This document shows, piece by piece, positions 33,397 to 41,937 of a stretch of 42,581 bases of DNA. The stretch comes from Ruminococcus sp. GTDB lineage: Bacteria > Bacillota > Clostridia > Oscillospirales > Acutalibacteraceae. The position numbers were made by a program, and so were the translations under genes. How positions within the stretch are numbered: position 1 is the stretch's first letter; each line of letters begins with the position of its first letter. The notes under the pieces were generated by a model. It did not search any database, was not told the DNA's origin, and saw only the letters and a list, made by a program, of their open reading frames with translations. The DNA is taken from the NCBI GenBank assembly GCA_022510955.1, contig JAFLSM010000019.1, positions 1-42,581 of the forward strand, read 5' to 3'.

Positions 33397-33966
33397 TTAT
33401 TTGTCAAAATTCCAATCAGAAAGCTTGTCTTGTTTTACAAGATAGGCCTTTTTTGCTATTTTAGCCATAGGTGTGTCACTGTAGCTGTCTGAATAAAATT
33501 CATCAACTTGAGTTTCTTTGTCAAATATCTCATAAAATCTTCTGACTTTTTCCTCACCGTGACAGTTAATTCCTGTATATTTTCCTGTTTTGCTGTCAAC
33601 GCAGGAAGCAATCAAATACTTAATTCCAAGTTCATTGGAAATTGGTTTTAGCAAAAATTCAGGAGATGCAGAAATTATCACATCGTTCTTTTTTTGATTT
33701 TCAATATAAAATCGTTTGATTTTATTCTTGTTAATATTCCAAAAATCATTTATATCCTTTTTAATGTCACAAAATCTTAAAAAACGATACATCACTTCCT
33801 TGAAATCAGTCTTTGTACCTTTTTTTAAAAGATAAAATTTCAAAAACGCGATGAGGAGTGAGGGAGCAAGGGTAATGATTTTTTTATGTCGTTTAAGAGA
33901 AAATAAATAAAAGTCGGCTGTTGAGTCTCCGTCGTATATAGTTTTGTCAAAATCATAAGCGTTCAT
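33397..33966 (-). CDS. HAD-superfamily phosphatase, subfamily IB (SerB-like fold)
   Basis: The 189-aa protein has motif I AYDFDKTIYDGDST (nucleophile D5, acid D7), a helical cap of about 80 residues, motif II IISASPEFLLKP, and motif IV FYSDSYSDTPMAK. This is the IB pattern of phosphoserine phosphatase and related enzymes. It begins directly with motif I, typical of this group. ATG 33966 is chosen because AAAGGATGG overlaps the alternative in-frame ATG at 33981. The substrate is unknown. It has its own promoter and is divergent from the DUF5685-like gene. Confidence 0.88.
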   Translation of the reverse strand: MNAYDFDKTIYDGDSTADFYLFSLKRHKKIITLAPSLLIAFLKFYLLKKGTKTDFKEVMYRFLRFCDIKKDINDFWNINKNKIKRFYIENQKKNDVIISASPEFLLKPISNELGIKYLIASCVDSKTGKYTGINCHGEEKVRRFYEIFDKETQVDEFYSDSYSDTPMAKIAKKAYLVKQDKLSDWNFDK

Positions 33967-34000
33967 TATTATGAAAACCATCCTTTATAAGCATACACCT

Positions 34001-34029
34001 ATTATAGATGTATTTGTCAAAATTTTCAA
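34001..34029 (-). promoter_or_regulatory. Promoter of the HAD-IB phosphatase gene
   Basis: On the minus strand TTGAAA (34024-34029) and TATAAT (34001-34006) are 17 bp apart. Confidence 0.65.
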
Positions 34030-34074
34030 TATTTATTTAAATAAGTATTTGTTATTACAAATTTAATTCTAATA

Positions 34075-34103
34075 TTGCAATTTAATCCATATAGTGTTAT
34101 AAT
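34075..34103 (+). promoter_or_regulatory. Promoter of the DUF5685-like / J-domain operon
   Basis: TTGCAA (34075-34080) and TATAAT (34098-34103) are 17 bp apart. Transcription would start near 34110, which rules out upstream in-frame starts of the next gene. Confidence 0.75.
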
Positions 34104-34137
34104 AAAAAATACATATAATATAATTGGGTGTATAGCA

Positions 34138-34998
34138 TTGTTTGGTTATTTACAAATTCAGAAAAGCGAGCTTAAAGTTTGCGAATACGACTCCTACAAG
34201 GCGGTGTATTGCGGTTTATGCAAGCAACTCGGAAAAGATTATTCTTTTCTTACACGGTTGATTTTAAGCTATGACTGCACTTTTTATGCTATGCTTTTAA
34301 TGTCTGTTAGTCGTACCTGTACTGGATTTGTACGCAAACGATGCACTTGTAATCCTTTCAAAAAATGTAATTTTGCACGTTGTAAATCTGATTCATATAA
34401 TAAGGCAACTGCATTTACTGTCATTTCAGCTTATTACAAGATTAAGGATGATATTGCTGACGGCAATTTTTTAAAAAAGCTTCGTTCGTATCTTGTTTTA
34501 CCTTTCTTTTCTCATTGGCGTAAAAAGGCAGTTAAAAAGTACGGATACACTGAACTTGATAGCCTTGTTTCAAATATGCTGTCCATGCAACTTGAGGATG
34601 AAAATTCTGATACTTCCAATATTGATACTTCGGCTCATCCTACGGCTCTTATGCTTGCAAAGCTTTTTGAGAGTGAGGCAAAAACTGAGAATGACAAGCG
34701 TGTTTATTATGAATTTGGCTATAATATTGGCAGATGGATTTACCTGATAGATGCTGCCGATGATTTGCAAAAAGATTTAAAAAATAATAATTTTAATCCA
34801 TTTGTGCGAGCAAACAGGGCAGACTATAATTATATTCAGGCTGTACTAAATCAGTCGCTTGCTCGTGCATTTTATGCCTATAATTTGATGAATATAACCG
34901 ATTTTAAGGGTATTCTTGATAATATGCTTTTGCTGGGATTTCCTGCAATGCAAAACAAGGTTGTCAGCAAACTGAAAACGGAGGTAGAGAATGACTAA
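34138..34998 (+). CDS. Cysteine-rich DUF5685-like protein
   Basis: The 286-aa product begins [20 protein letters not shown], then [15 protein letters not shown], the N-terminal hallmark I associate with DUF5685 proteins of Firmicutes. A C-x-C-x5-C-x4-C cluster ([14 protein letters not shown], about residues 70-83) with the CGLC motif suggests metal or iron-sulphur binding. The rest is helical with several conserved acidic residues ([20 protein letters not shown]). GGGTG sits 7 nt before TTG 34138, consistent with the promoter at 34075-34103. Its stop overlaps the J-domain gene by 8 nt. The function is unknown; the tight pairing with a co-chaperone suggests a maturation or folding role, which is inference. 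Confidence 0.8.
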   Translation: MFGYLQIQKSELKVCEYDSYKAVYCGLCKQLGKDYSFLTRLILSYDCTFYAMLLMSVSRTCTGFVRKRCTCNPFKKCNFARCKSDSYNKATAFTVISAYYKIKDDIADGNFLKKLRSYLVLPFFSHWRKKAVKKYGYTELDSLVSNMLSMQLEDENSDTSNIDTSAHPTALMLAKLFESEAKTENDKRVYYEFGYNIGRWIYLIDAADDLQKDLKNNNFNPFVRANRADYNYIQAVLNQSLARAFYAYNLMNITDFKGILDNMLLLGFPAMQNKVVSKLKTEVEND

Positions 34999-35599
34999 TC
35001 CTTACCAGGTTCTTGGCGTTTCTGAGAACGCAACTGATGAAGAAATTAAATCAGCATACAGAGCTCTTGCAAAAAAATATCATCCAGACAACTACACAAA
35101 CAGTCCCTTGGCTGATGTTGCAGAACAAAAGATGAAAGAAATTAATGAGGCGTATGATACAATTAATCAAATGCGTCAGAAGGGCAAGGGCACAGGTTCC
35201 TCCTCTAATACAGGCGGTTATAACGGTAATGCTTCAGGTTCACAGTTTTATAATGTTCGTATATATATTCAGAGAAATATGATTGATCAGGCTGAACAGA
35301 TTTTGGATGTAACTCCACAGGGCAACAGAACTGCCGAGTGGCATTTTCTTAAGGGAATGTGTGCATTCAGAAGAGGTTTTAGTGAACAGGCTTTTAATTA
35401 CTTTACGACGGCCTGCAATATGGATCCGAACAACTATGAGTATCGTTCGGCACTGAATAATATGAATACACAACGCACCTATAATTACGGAGGATACAAT
35501 CAACCTTACGGCGATAATATGGGTGATTCAAACAGTATTTGCTGCGATATTTGCACTGCTATGATGTGTGCAGAATGTCTTTGCAGTTGTTGCAGATAG
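34991..35599 (+). CDS. J-domain protein with TPR-like region and cysteine-rich tail
   Basis: The 202-aa protein starts with a J-domain: [20 protein letters not shown] and the HPD tripeptide at about 31-33 in [10 protein letters not shown], which stimulates DnaK ATPase. A Gly/Ser/Asn-rich linker (about 68-84) leads to a TPR-like helical part ([20 protein letters not shown] and [20 protein letters not shown]). The last 20 residues are unusually cysteine-rich ([19 protein letters not shown]). It lacks the DnaJ zinc-finger and C-terminal domains, so it is not the general DnaJ. GGAGG precedes the ATG within the end of the preceding gene. Its specific client is unknown. Confidence 0.92.
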   Translation: MTNPYQVLGVSENATDEEIKSAYRALAKKYHPDNYTNSPLADVAEQKMKEINEAYDTINQMRQKGKGTGSSSNTGGYNGNASGSQFYNVRIYIQRNMIDQAEQILDVTPQGNRTAEWHFLKGMCAFRRGFSEQAFNYFTTACNMDPNNYEYRSALNNMNTQRTYNYGGYNQPYGDNMGDSNSICCDICTAMMCAECLCSCCR

Positions 35600-35607
35600 G
35601 ATTAATT

Positions 35608-36165
35608 ATGAAAAGTAGGGGAATAAATAATTCAACTATGCGTGTTGCTGTTTGCAGCATGATTTCTGCACTCAGTTTGGTTCTTATGTTGCTCACAATT
35701 CTGCCGATAGGAACTTATGCTTTTCCTTGTTTTGCGGGAATTTTGCTGATTGCAATAGTTGTTGAGTACAAATGTAAATGGGCCATGCTTGTTTATGCGG
35801 TAGTTTCAATTCTTTCATTGTTTTTAGTGAGAGACAAAGAAGCAGTCGTGTTTTTCATAATGCTTTTTGGTTATTATCCTATTCTTAAGAATTTAATCGA
35901 GAGCAAGTTTCAGCCGAAATTCGGTAAAGTTGCAGGATATATTTTAAAATTCATAATTTTTAATGCGGCAGCTATTTCAGCTTTTTTAATTACTACTTTT
36001 TTACTTGCAATTCCTGCCGAGGAATATACTCTTTTTGGATTTTATGTTCCTTGGGTGTTTTTGGTAATAGGTAATTTTTTCTTTGCTATCTATGATTATG
36101 CAGTTTCTGTGTTTGTTGCACAGTATGTTTGCAGATTGAGAAATAAAATTTTTAATAAAAAGTGA
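35608..36165 (+). CDS. Polytopic membrane protein, possibly ECF-transporter S-component-like
   Basis: The 185-aa protein has about five or six hydrophobic segments (MISALSLVLMLLTILPIG, FPCFAGILLIAIVV, MLVYAVVSILSLFLV, YILKFIIFNAAAISAFLITTF in part, PWVFLVIGNFFFAIYDYAV). A short basic N-terminus and alanine-rich first helix recall substrate-binding S components of ECF vitamin transporters, but no signature settles it. AGGATTAATT precedes ATG 35608, 8 nt after the J-domain stop, and the next gene starts 40 nt later, so it is likely in the same operon. Confidence 0.8.
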   Translation: MKSRGINNSTMRVAVCSMISALSLVLMLLTILPIGTYAFPCFAGILLIAIVVEYKCKWAMLVYAVVSILSLFLVRDKEAVVFFIMLFGYYPILKNLIESKFQPKFGKVAGYILKFIIFNAAAISAFLITTFLLAIPAEEYTLFGFYVPWVFLVIGNFFFAIYDYAVSVFVAQYVCRLRNKIFNKK

Positions 36166-36205
36166 TTTATTTAAGTTTTGAAATTAAGAAAAAGAGGTGA
36201 GGCTA

Positions 36206-38578
36206 ATGAAACAAAAAATGTTTATCAGAATAGTTAGCATAATTCTTGCTGTGTTTCTTGTAGGCTCGATTACTACTGTTGCAATTACCTCTATGACAGT
36301 GGATGCAATAACTTCAGGTGGATACGGATACATAAGCGACAGCAGTGTTAATCTTCGCAGCGGAGCAGGTACAAGCTATTCTATTGTTACCACAATGAGC
36401 AAAAATACTGCTTTTTCCTTTGTTGACTCTAAGACCTATAACAGTAATTGGTATAAAATTAAATTGCTGTCAAATTCAAAGACAGGTTATGTTCATAAGG
36501 ACTATGCAAAGAGTGCTTCCTCTGAAAAAGGGTATGTAAACTCAACAGAGGTTAATCTTCGCAGTGGTGCAGGAACAAATTATTCGATTGTAACCACCAT
36601 GAGCAAGAATACAAAATTTACATATGTCAGTACATCTGTTGTTAATAGTGATTGGTATTTTATAATTACCGACAGTGGCAAGGTTGGATATATCTATAAA
36701 ACTTATGCTACAAAGGACAGTTCAGGCAACAATAATAGTAACGCTAATAACAATAACAACAATAATACGTCAGCCGAGACAGGATATGTAAATTCCGATT
36801 ATGTCAATCTTAGAAGTGGAGCAGGAACAAATTATTCTGTTGTTACCACAATGAGAAAGAACACTAAGTTTACATTCATTAGCACAAAATTATATAACAG
36901 CGATTGGTATAATATCAAGCTTAATAATGGTACAAGCGGTTATATTTACAGCACATATGCTACAAAGGATACAACATCTTCTTCGGGCGGTAATACAGGC
37001 ACAACACCTTCAAGCGGCAATCTCAAGTTGTCATCATCAAGTGAAACTCTTTATGTTAATAATCAGTATGTACTTTATGCTACGGGTGCAAGTTCGGTTT
37101 CATGGAGCAGTTCAAATTCTTCTGTTGCAACGGTAAATTCAAACGGTGTTGTAACAGCTAAGGGTACCGGTACTGCTAACATCACGGCAAAATCAGGTTC
37201 AAATTCTGTAACCTGTAAAATTACTGTAAAAAACGGAAGCGCCGTTAATATTTCAAACAAAAGTATTTCAAGCCTCAGAAGAACAAAATCAGTTCTGCTT
37301 ACTTCTTCAACAAGCGGAGTAAAATGGAAGTCATCGAATGAATCAATAGCCAAGGTTAATGGTGGAGTTGTTGACTCAACCAGTAAATCAGGATATGTAA
37401 CAATTACCGCATATACATCTACAGGTGCTGCAACTTGTCTTATAGAGGTTATTCCAAGTGATAATGTCAGATTTACATATGCTTCTCCAAACTCTGCGGC
37501 ACTTAACTCAACTGTAACATTTAAGGCTATCACCGATACAAACCGTGTTGATGTTCGCTTTGTTGTTTCAAACGGTTCTACATCATACACTGTAAATGCC
37601 ACAAACAAAACAAAAGATGGTAATGATTATATTTGGACAGGCTCAAAGGCCCTTACAAAATCCGGCAAATGGACAGTAAAGGCATATGCAAGATATGTGG
37701 AATCAAGTGCTTCGGATTATCGTACAACAGCTGTTGGCGGTGAGGCAGAGGTTTATGTTTCAACAGCCACGAATAATTCAACTACTGTTTGCGCAGAGCG
37801 TCGTGCAAGTGATAATCTTATAAATGTAATTGCAGACTATGAAGGTTTTTTGTCGAAAGTAACGGCTGACTCAATTACATCTGACCCGACTCTTGGTTAT
37901 GGCAAGGTTGTTACCGCAGGCGAGCAATTTTATAATAATCTTACAAAAAATGAAGCTTATGCTTATCTCGTAAAAACAGTAAACAGCGGTGGTTATACTA
38001 CAAGAACCAATAAATTTTTGCTTGATAATAACATAAAGTTCAATCAGCAGCAGTTTGATGCACTGGTTTCATTTGCATATAATGTTGGTGCAAGTGCGCT
38101 TTATAATGACTCTGATTTGCAGTCCGTATTGCTAAACACAGGCAGTTCATCAACTATAACGGCAGGGTCAAAAGGATATGTCAATGCAAGTGATGTTAAC
38201 CTAAGAAGTGGCCCCGGAACAAGTTATTCTGTTGTCACCACAATGAGCTATAAGACACAGTTTACATATGTTGACGGAAAGCTTAATAATTCAAATTGGT
38301 ACAAAATCAAGCTTTCAAACGGAACAACAGGTTATATTTACTCGTCTTATGCGTCATTATCAGGCACCGAAAGAGATTTGAATAATGTCAATAAGCAGGC
38401 ATTTATCAATAACTTTCTTGCTTATCACCATGCATCAGGCTCTTGCTATTGGGGACTTCTTTACAGAAGAATTGATGAGGCAGAAATTTTCTTCTATGGC
38501 GACTATGCCCGTGACGGTTCATATAATAAAAAGAATTTTTCTTATACTTGCTCAAGTAATTGGGGAATAAGCATATAA
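36206..38578 (+). CDS. Secreted SH3b / Big domain protein with a GH24 lysozyme domain
   Basis: The 790-aa precursor has a signal peptide (about 1-34). Three bacterial SH3 repeats follow (about 38-102, 108-169, 192-253), each with VNLRSGAG and a GYV or GYI strand. A Big_2-like domain (about 273-343), a second Ig-like region (about 344-417) and a further beta domain (about 420-520) come next. A GH24 lysozyme-type domain starts near 530: E546 in ADYEGF, D555 and T562 in SDPTLGYGKV, then FNQQQFDALVSFAYNVGAS. A fourth SH3b repeat (about 656-717) follows, and then CYWGLLYRRIDEAEIFFYGD (748-767), which looks like the missing C-terminal part of GH24. AGAGGTGAGG precedes ATG 36206. It should cleave or bind peptidoglycan. 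Confidence 0.92.
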   Translation: MKQKMFIRIVSIILAVFLVGSITTVAITSMTVDAITSGGYGYISDSSVNLRSGAGTSYSIVTTMSKNTAFSFVDSKTYNSNWYKIKLLSNSKTGYVHKDYAKSASSEKGYVNSTEVNLRSGAGTNYSIVTTMSKNTKFTYVSTSVVNSDWYFIITDSGKVGYIYKTYATKDSSGNNNSNANNNNNNNTSAETGYVNSDYVNLRSGAGTNYSVVTTMRKNTKFTFISTKLYNSDWYNIKLNNGTSGYIYSTYATKDTTSSSGGNTGTTPSSGNLKLSSSSETLYVNNQYVLYATGASSVSWSSSNSSVATVNSNGVVTAKGTGTANITAKSGSNSVTCKITVKNGSAVNISNKSISSLRRTKSVLLTSSTSGVKWKSSNESIAKVNGGVVDSTSKSGYVTITAYTSTGAATCLIEVIPSDNVRFTYASPNSAALNSTVTFKAITDTNRVDVRFVVSNGSTSYTVNATNKTKDGNDYIWTGSKALTKSGKWTVKAYARYVESSASDYRTTAVGGEAEVYVSTATNNSTTVCAERRASDNLINVIADYEGFLSKVTADSITSDPTLGYGKVVTAGEQFYNNLTKNEAYAYLVKTVNSGGYTTRTNKFLLDNNIKFNQQQFDALVSFAYNVGASALYNDSDLQSVLLNTGSSSTITAGSKGYVNASDVNLRSGPGTSYSVVTTMSYKTQFTYVDGKLNNSNWYKIKLSNGTTGYIYSSYASLSGTERDLNNVNKQAFINNFLAYHHASGSCYWGLLYRRIDEAEIFFYGDYARDGSYNKKNFSYTCSSNWGISI

Positions 38579-38596
38579 CAAATTTTTGATTAGTAG

Positions 38597-38628
38597 CATC
38601 TGTGGGTTTTGTACCCACAGATGTTTTT
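38597..38628 (+). terminator. Terminator after the SH3b-lysozyme gene
   Basis: CATCTGTGGG (38597-38606) and CCCACAGATG (38614-38623) pair perfectly, followed by T5. The proC ribosome binding site starts 8 nt later. Confidence 0.85.
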
Positions 38629-38644
38629 AAGAAAAGAGGATTTT

Positions 38645-39445
38645 ATGAAAAAAATTGGATTTATTGGTGCCGGCAATATGGCAACGGCAATCATCAAGGG
38701 CTTGATGGCTCAAAATAATAACAATGCTGATTTTATCAATGTTTTTGATGTTAACCAGGAAAAGTGCGAGTTTATGCAATCTCTTGGTGCAAATATTTTT
38801 GAGTCAAGCATTAATGTTGTTGAAAACAGCGATATAATTGTTCTTGCTGTAAAGCCTCAAAATTATTTAGAGGTGCTTGAACAGCTGAGAACAGTTGTTG
38901 ATGAAAACAAAACCTTTGTTTCAATAGCGGCAGGCATTTCCATTGCATATGTTCAAAATGCACTAAACTGCAAATGTCCTGTTGTTCGTGTAATGCCAAA
39001 CACTCCGTTGCTTCTTAAAAAAGGTGCATCTGCACTTTGTCCGTCAGAAAATATCAGTGAAGAGGACAAAAAAATCGTTTATGATATGTTTGCAGGCAGT
39101 GGTGTGTGTGAATATATTTCTGAAGAACATATGAATGAAATTATATCTGTCAACGGTTCAAGTCCTGCCTATATATATCTTTTTGCAAAAGCTATGGCTG
39201 ACTATGCACAGGCTCACGGTATTGAATATGACAGAGCAATGAACCTTGTTTGCGCTACGCTCGAAGGTTCTGCCGCTATGCTCAGAGAAAGCGGTGACAG
39301 TGCAGATGTTCTTATTGAAAAGGTGAGCTCAAAGGGCGGCACAACCATTGCGGCACTGGAGAAGCTTAGAGAACATAATTTTTATGAAGCTGTTCAAGAC
39401 GCTATGGATGCTTGTACAAAGCGTGCAGAGGAGCTTGGAAAATAA
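38645..39445 (+). CDS. proC: Pyrroline-5-carboxylate reductase
   Basis: The last step of proline synthesis: NAD(P)H-dependent reduction of pyrroline-5-carboxylate. The 266-aa length fits the family. Visible are the Rossmann loop IGFIGAGNMATAIIKG (about 4-19), VLAVKPQNYLEVL, VVRVMPNTPLLLKKGASALC (about 116-135), and the C-terminal signature SVNGSSPAYIYLFAKAMADY with SSKGGTTIAALEKL. AGAGGA lies 4-5 nt before ATG 38645; an in-frame ATG at 38609 lies within the upstream terminator. It sits alone between a terminator and a long inverted repeat. Confidence 0.96.
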   Translation: MKKIGFIGAGNMATAIIKGLMAQNNNNADFINVFDVNQEKCEFMQSLGANIFESSINVVENSDIIVLAVKPQNYLEVLEQLRTVVDENKTFVSIAAGISIAYVQNALNCKCPVVRVMPNTPLLLKKGASALCPSENISEEDKKIVYDMFAGSGVCEYISEEHMNEIISVNGSSPAYIYLFAKAMADYAQAHGIEYDRAMNLVCATLEGSAAMLRESGDSADVLIEKVSSKGGTTIAALEKLREHNFYEAVQDAMDACTKRAEELGK

Positions 39446-39457
39446 TCATAAATCAAT

Positions 39458-39587
39458 AACATTCCTCATATTAATTACTATTAGTGTTTGTCCTATCGGC
39501 AACATATACTAATACCTTATAGAAATATTGAGCAAATCTTTTGGCACAAATTTATTTAGGTATCAGTATTAATGTGAAAGGAATGTT
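39458..39587. repeat. Long inverted repeat enclosing the SpoIIM-gene ribosome binding site
   Basis: Outer arms AACATTCC (39458-39465) and GGAATGTT (39580-39587), then ATTAAT (39470-39475) with ATTAAT (39568-39573), then TACTAATACCT (about 39507-39517) with AGGTATCAGTA (about 39558-39568, partly overlapping). The inner arms share TACTAAT with the short palindromic repeats. The right outer arm contains the GGA of the AAAGGA ribosome binding site (39577-39582) of the gene starting at 39591. Confidence 0.6.
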
Positions 39588-39590
39588 TTT

Positions 39591-40262
39591 ATGAAGAGTG
39601 TAGTTTTTTCGTTCAAAGGATCATCATTTGCTCGTCCGCATTTTCATGGACTTAGAAATCTGGATGTAAAGTATTTTTGTAAACGCTACTTAAAGCACAT
39701 TGCTTTTGTATTGCTCTTGCTTGTTGGTCTTGCAGTCGGAGCAGTGTTTGCTCGTAATGCTGATGAACAACTTATGAACTCACTTGATTTTCTGTTTACA
39801 ACCAATATTTCTGCTCGGCTTGAGCAGGATGCATTTGAAATCTTTTGTGCTTGTTTTGCTTCTGATTTTGTTTTTTTATTAGCAATATTTTTACTTGGTA
39901 TGGCTCCTTGGGGAATTCCTGTAATGCCTTTTGTAATTCTTTTTAAGGGTTTTGGTACCGGCATTACAGCAGGATATCTCGTATCACTGCACGCACTTAC
40001 AGGAGTTGGATTTTATCTGTTAATCATTTTGCCCGGAACTTTTTTGTTTTGTTTTGCTCTTGTTTTGATGTCAGTAAATTCACTTAATTGTTCTGCAAAA
40101 ATGTTTATTCAAATAATCGGTAAGACAAATCAAATTACTGCTTTGAGTGAGCAGATAAAATGGTATCTGTCAAGGTCAATGTCATCTCTGATAATGACCT
40201 TTTGTGCGGCAATTATTGATACAGCATTGTGGATGATGTTTTCGGGAGCGTTCAAATTCTAA
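39591..40262 (+). CDS. SpoIIM-family membrane protein (stage II sporulation protein M-like)
   Basis: The 223-aa polytopic protein has a basic N-terminal segment and a first helix AFVLLLLVGLAVGAVFA, followed by an extracellular loop. Three to four more helices follow: DFVFLLAIFLLGMAPWG, IPVMPFVILFKGFGTGITAG, FYLLIILPGTFLFCFALVLM and IMTFCAAIIDTALWMMF. The P-W-G-x-P and FKGFGxGxxAGY motifs are those of the SpoIIM family, whose B. subtilis member belongs to the forespore engulfment complex (SpoIIDMP). AAAGGA precedes the ATG but lies in a long inverted repeat. It is followed closely by three further membrane-associated genes. A sporulation role is inferred from family. Confidence 0.85.
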   Translation: MKSVVFSFKGSSFARPHFHGLRNLDVKYFCKRYLKHIAFVLLLLVGLAVGAVFARNADEQLMNSLDFLFTTNISARLEQDAFEIFCACFASDFVFLLAIFLLGMAPWGIPVMPFVILFKGFGTGITAGYLVSLHALTGVGFYLLIILPGTFLFCFALVLMSVNSLNCSAKMFIQIIGKTNQITALSEQIKWYLSRSMSSLIMTFCAAIIDTALWMMFSGAFKF

Positions 40263-40277
40263 TTACGGAGGCTGTTT

Positions 40278-41231
40278 ATGTCCGCTGAAAAAAATAGCGT
40301 AGCATTATCAAATTTTTTTACGAATCTTTTTCATAATCTGCCAAAGCTTTTGTTTGCAAACCTTTTGTTTGCAATTCCGTTTGCATTTTTATTTGGTATT
40401 TTCTACTTAGTACAATCATATTTATTCAAATCAATTTTTGTCTTATTTCTCACGGTAATTCCGCTTTTTCCTTTTTATGCGGGCGTTACACAGGTAACGG
40501 CACATATGGCAAGAGGGGAAGAGGATGTTGAAGTTTTTCATAACTTTATTGCAGGTGTAAAAGACAATTTTGGGCGTTTTCTATTTCACGGCACCGTTGT
40601 ATTTGCTGCAATAGTATTCAGTTATTTTTCAATTTCTCTTTACATAACATTGGCGACTTCAATAAGTGGATTTTTTTATGTGTTGCTTGCTATCAGCATT
40701 ATAATAGCGATAATATTTCTGTTTGCTTTTTTCTATCTGCCTTCTATGACAGTCACTTTTGACCTTTCAATGAAGAACATATACAAGAACAGTATGCTTA
40801 TGACTTTTGGTGAGTTCAAGCATAATTTGATTGCAACCTTTGGTCTTTTTATTCTTGCACTTATTTGTGCAACAGCATTATTTTGTTGTGGTGACGGAAT
40901 TGCTCTCATTATTGTAACAGCAATTCTCGGATTGTTTATAGTTCCGTCAATTATGTCGTACTTAATAAACTGTGCTGTTTATAATAATATGTATTCAATG
41001 ATTACATCAAGCAAGAATAAAATGGCAGAAATTGACCAAAAACTCGAAAATCGTCGCAATGGTCAGCTTTTTGATGCTGAACCTGAAATGTCCTTTATAC
41101 CAGATGATTTCAATGAAATTGAAATTGATGATTCAAAGGACGGAGACGAGTATATCTTTTATAACGGTAAAATGGTTAAGCGCAGTGTGCTTATTAAGCA
41201 AAAACAACAGACAAAGGAGGACAAGCAATGA
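40278..41231 (+). CDS. Polytopic membrane protein with acidic cytoplasmic tail, DUF624-like
   Basis: The 317-aa protein has about six hydrophobic segments (LLFANLLFAIPFAFLFGIFYL in part, SIFVLFLTVIPLFPFYAG, GTVVFAAIVFSYFSISL, VLLAISIIIAIIFLFAFFYL, ATFGLFILALICATALFC, IALIIVTAILGLFIVPSI). A soluble tail of about 90 residues is rich in Asp and Glu, with a stretch DEYIFYNGKMVKR. The membrane part recalls DUF624/YesL proteins, but I am not sure. GGAGG is 6 nt before the ATG. The start is 15 nt after the SpoIIM-family gene, and the stop overlaps the next gene by 4 nt (ATGA), so this is an operon. Confidence 0.8.
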   Translation: MSAEKNSVALSNFFTNLFHNLPKLLFANLLFAIPFAFLFGIFYLVQSYLFKSIFVLFLTVIPLFPFYAGVTQVTAHMARGEEDVEVFHNFIAGVKDNFGRFLFHGTVVFAAIVFSYFSISLYITLATSISGFFYVLLAISIIIAIIFLFAFFYLPSMTVTFDLSMKNIYKNSMLMTFGEFKHNLIATFGLFILALICATALFCCGDGIALIIVTAILGLFIVPSIMSYLINCAVYNNMYSMITSSKNKMAEIDQKLENRRNGQLFDAEPEMSFIPDDFNEIEIDDSKDGDEYIFYNGKMVKRSVLIKQKQQTKEDKQ

Positions 41232-41926
41232 CCGAAAAGCGTTACTTATACAGCAATAAAAAAAAGAACTCAAAAAAGCCTGCAATAATCATTATTTCGA
41301 TAGTTGCAGCCCTTGTAATTATTGTTGCGACTGTTATTTTGCTCTTTCCGTTCTTAGGCGATTCATCCAATATTCCTCCGTTTGCAACTCATCCGTCAAT
41401 TACTGAGCGTACTCAGGAAACAACACAAGTCACGGTTTCGGAACAGCCAACAACTGAAAAAGCTGAGAATACAACATCAAAGTCTGAACAAGATTCATCA
41501 ACACAGAACATCGATTCCGAGGAATCATCTAATATTCAAAAGGCTACAGAAGAGAGTATTACTATGCAGTCTTCTAATTCAGAATCTGTTGTAGTTCCGG
41601 GTGATGTAGATGATGCAACATATTTCAGTGCTACATACAGCCCATACAAAGCAGTTGACAGTGAAACGGACGAGCAGTGTTCACTGAAAGAGGTATTTGG
41701 CAGTTCCTATGTTGGTGGCAGTGTAACCTTTAACAGTGACGGCAGTTTTTTTGATGCTTTGACAACTTCATCGTCAAATAACGGTTCATATGCAGTTAAG
41801 GACAGTAAGCTGATTGCCACATATTCAAATGATAGAAATATGGATGTTTCTGTATCCTCATGGAATGGTGATACACCGTCAGAGATTATTATTAATTACG
41901 GCGGATACTATGTTTATCTTAGCTGA
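41228..41926 (+). CDS. Single-pass membrane protein with Ser/Thr-rich linker and small extracellular domain
   Basis: I do not recognise an established family. The 232-aa protein has a Lys-rich cytoplasmic N-terminus (KKKNSKKP), one membrane helix (AIIIISIVAALVIIVATVIL, about 19-38), a Ser/Thr/Glu-rich linker (about 48-125) and a C-terminal beta-rich domain of about 100 residues (GSVTFNSDGSF, NNGSYAVKDSKLIATYS, IIINYGGYYVYL). The last part resembles the C-terminus of the next gene's product, so the two are paralogs. AAAGGAGGAC precedes the ATG, which overlaps the preceding stop by 4 nt. The layout suggests an extracellular sensor or binding domain at the end of a stalk. Confidence 0.82.
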   Translation: MTEKRYLYSNKKKNSKKPAIIIISIVAALVIIVATVILLFPFLGDSSNIPPFATHPSITERTQETTQVTVSEQPTTEKAENTTSKSEQDSSTQNIDSEESSNIQKATEESITMQSSNSESVVVPGDVDDATYFSATYSPYKAVDSETDEQCSLKEVFGSSYVGGSVTFNSDGSFFDALTTSSSNNGSYAVKDSKLIATYSNDRNMDVSVSSWNGDTPSEIIINYGGYYVYLS

Positions 41927-41937
41927 CAGGTGATGAG

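Noticed and set aside
36730-36780. Asn-rich stretch in the SH3b gene considered as a tandem repeat
   Set aside because: It encodes a flexible Asn/Ser linker between SH3b domains, a common low-complexity linker rather than a DNA repeat element.
37075-37608. 177-codon open frame antisense to the SH3b-lysozyme gene
   Set aside because: It arises from Ser/Thr/Asn-rich codons of the real gene read backwards; no start signals and no recognisable domain.
36320-38370. Four similar DNA segments considered as a repeat array or CRISPR
   Set aside because: They are the coding copies of SH3b domains with unequal spacing, not short identical repeats with spacers.
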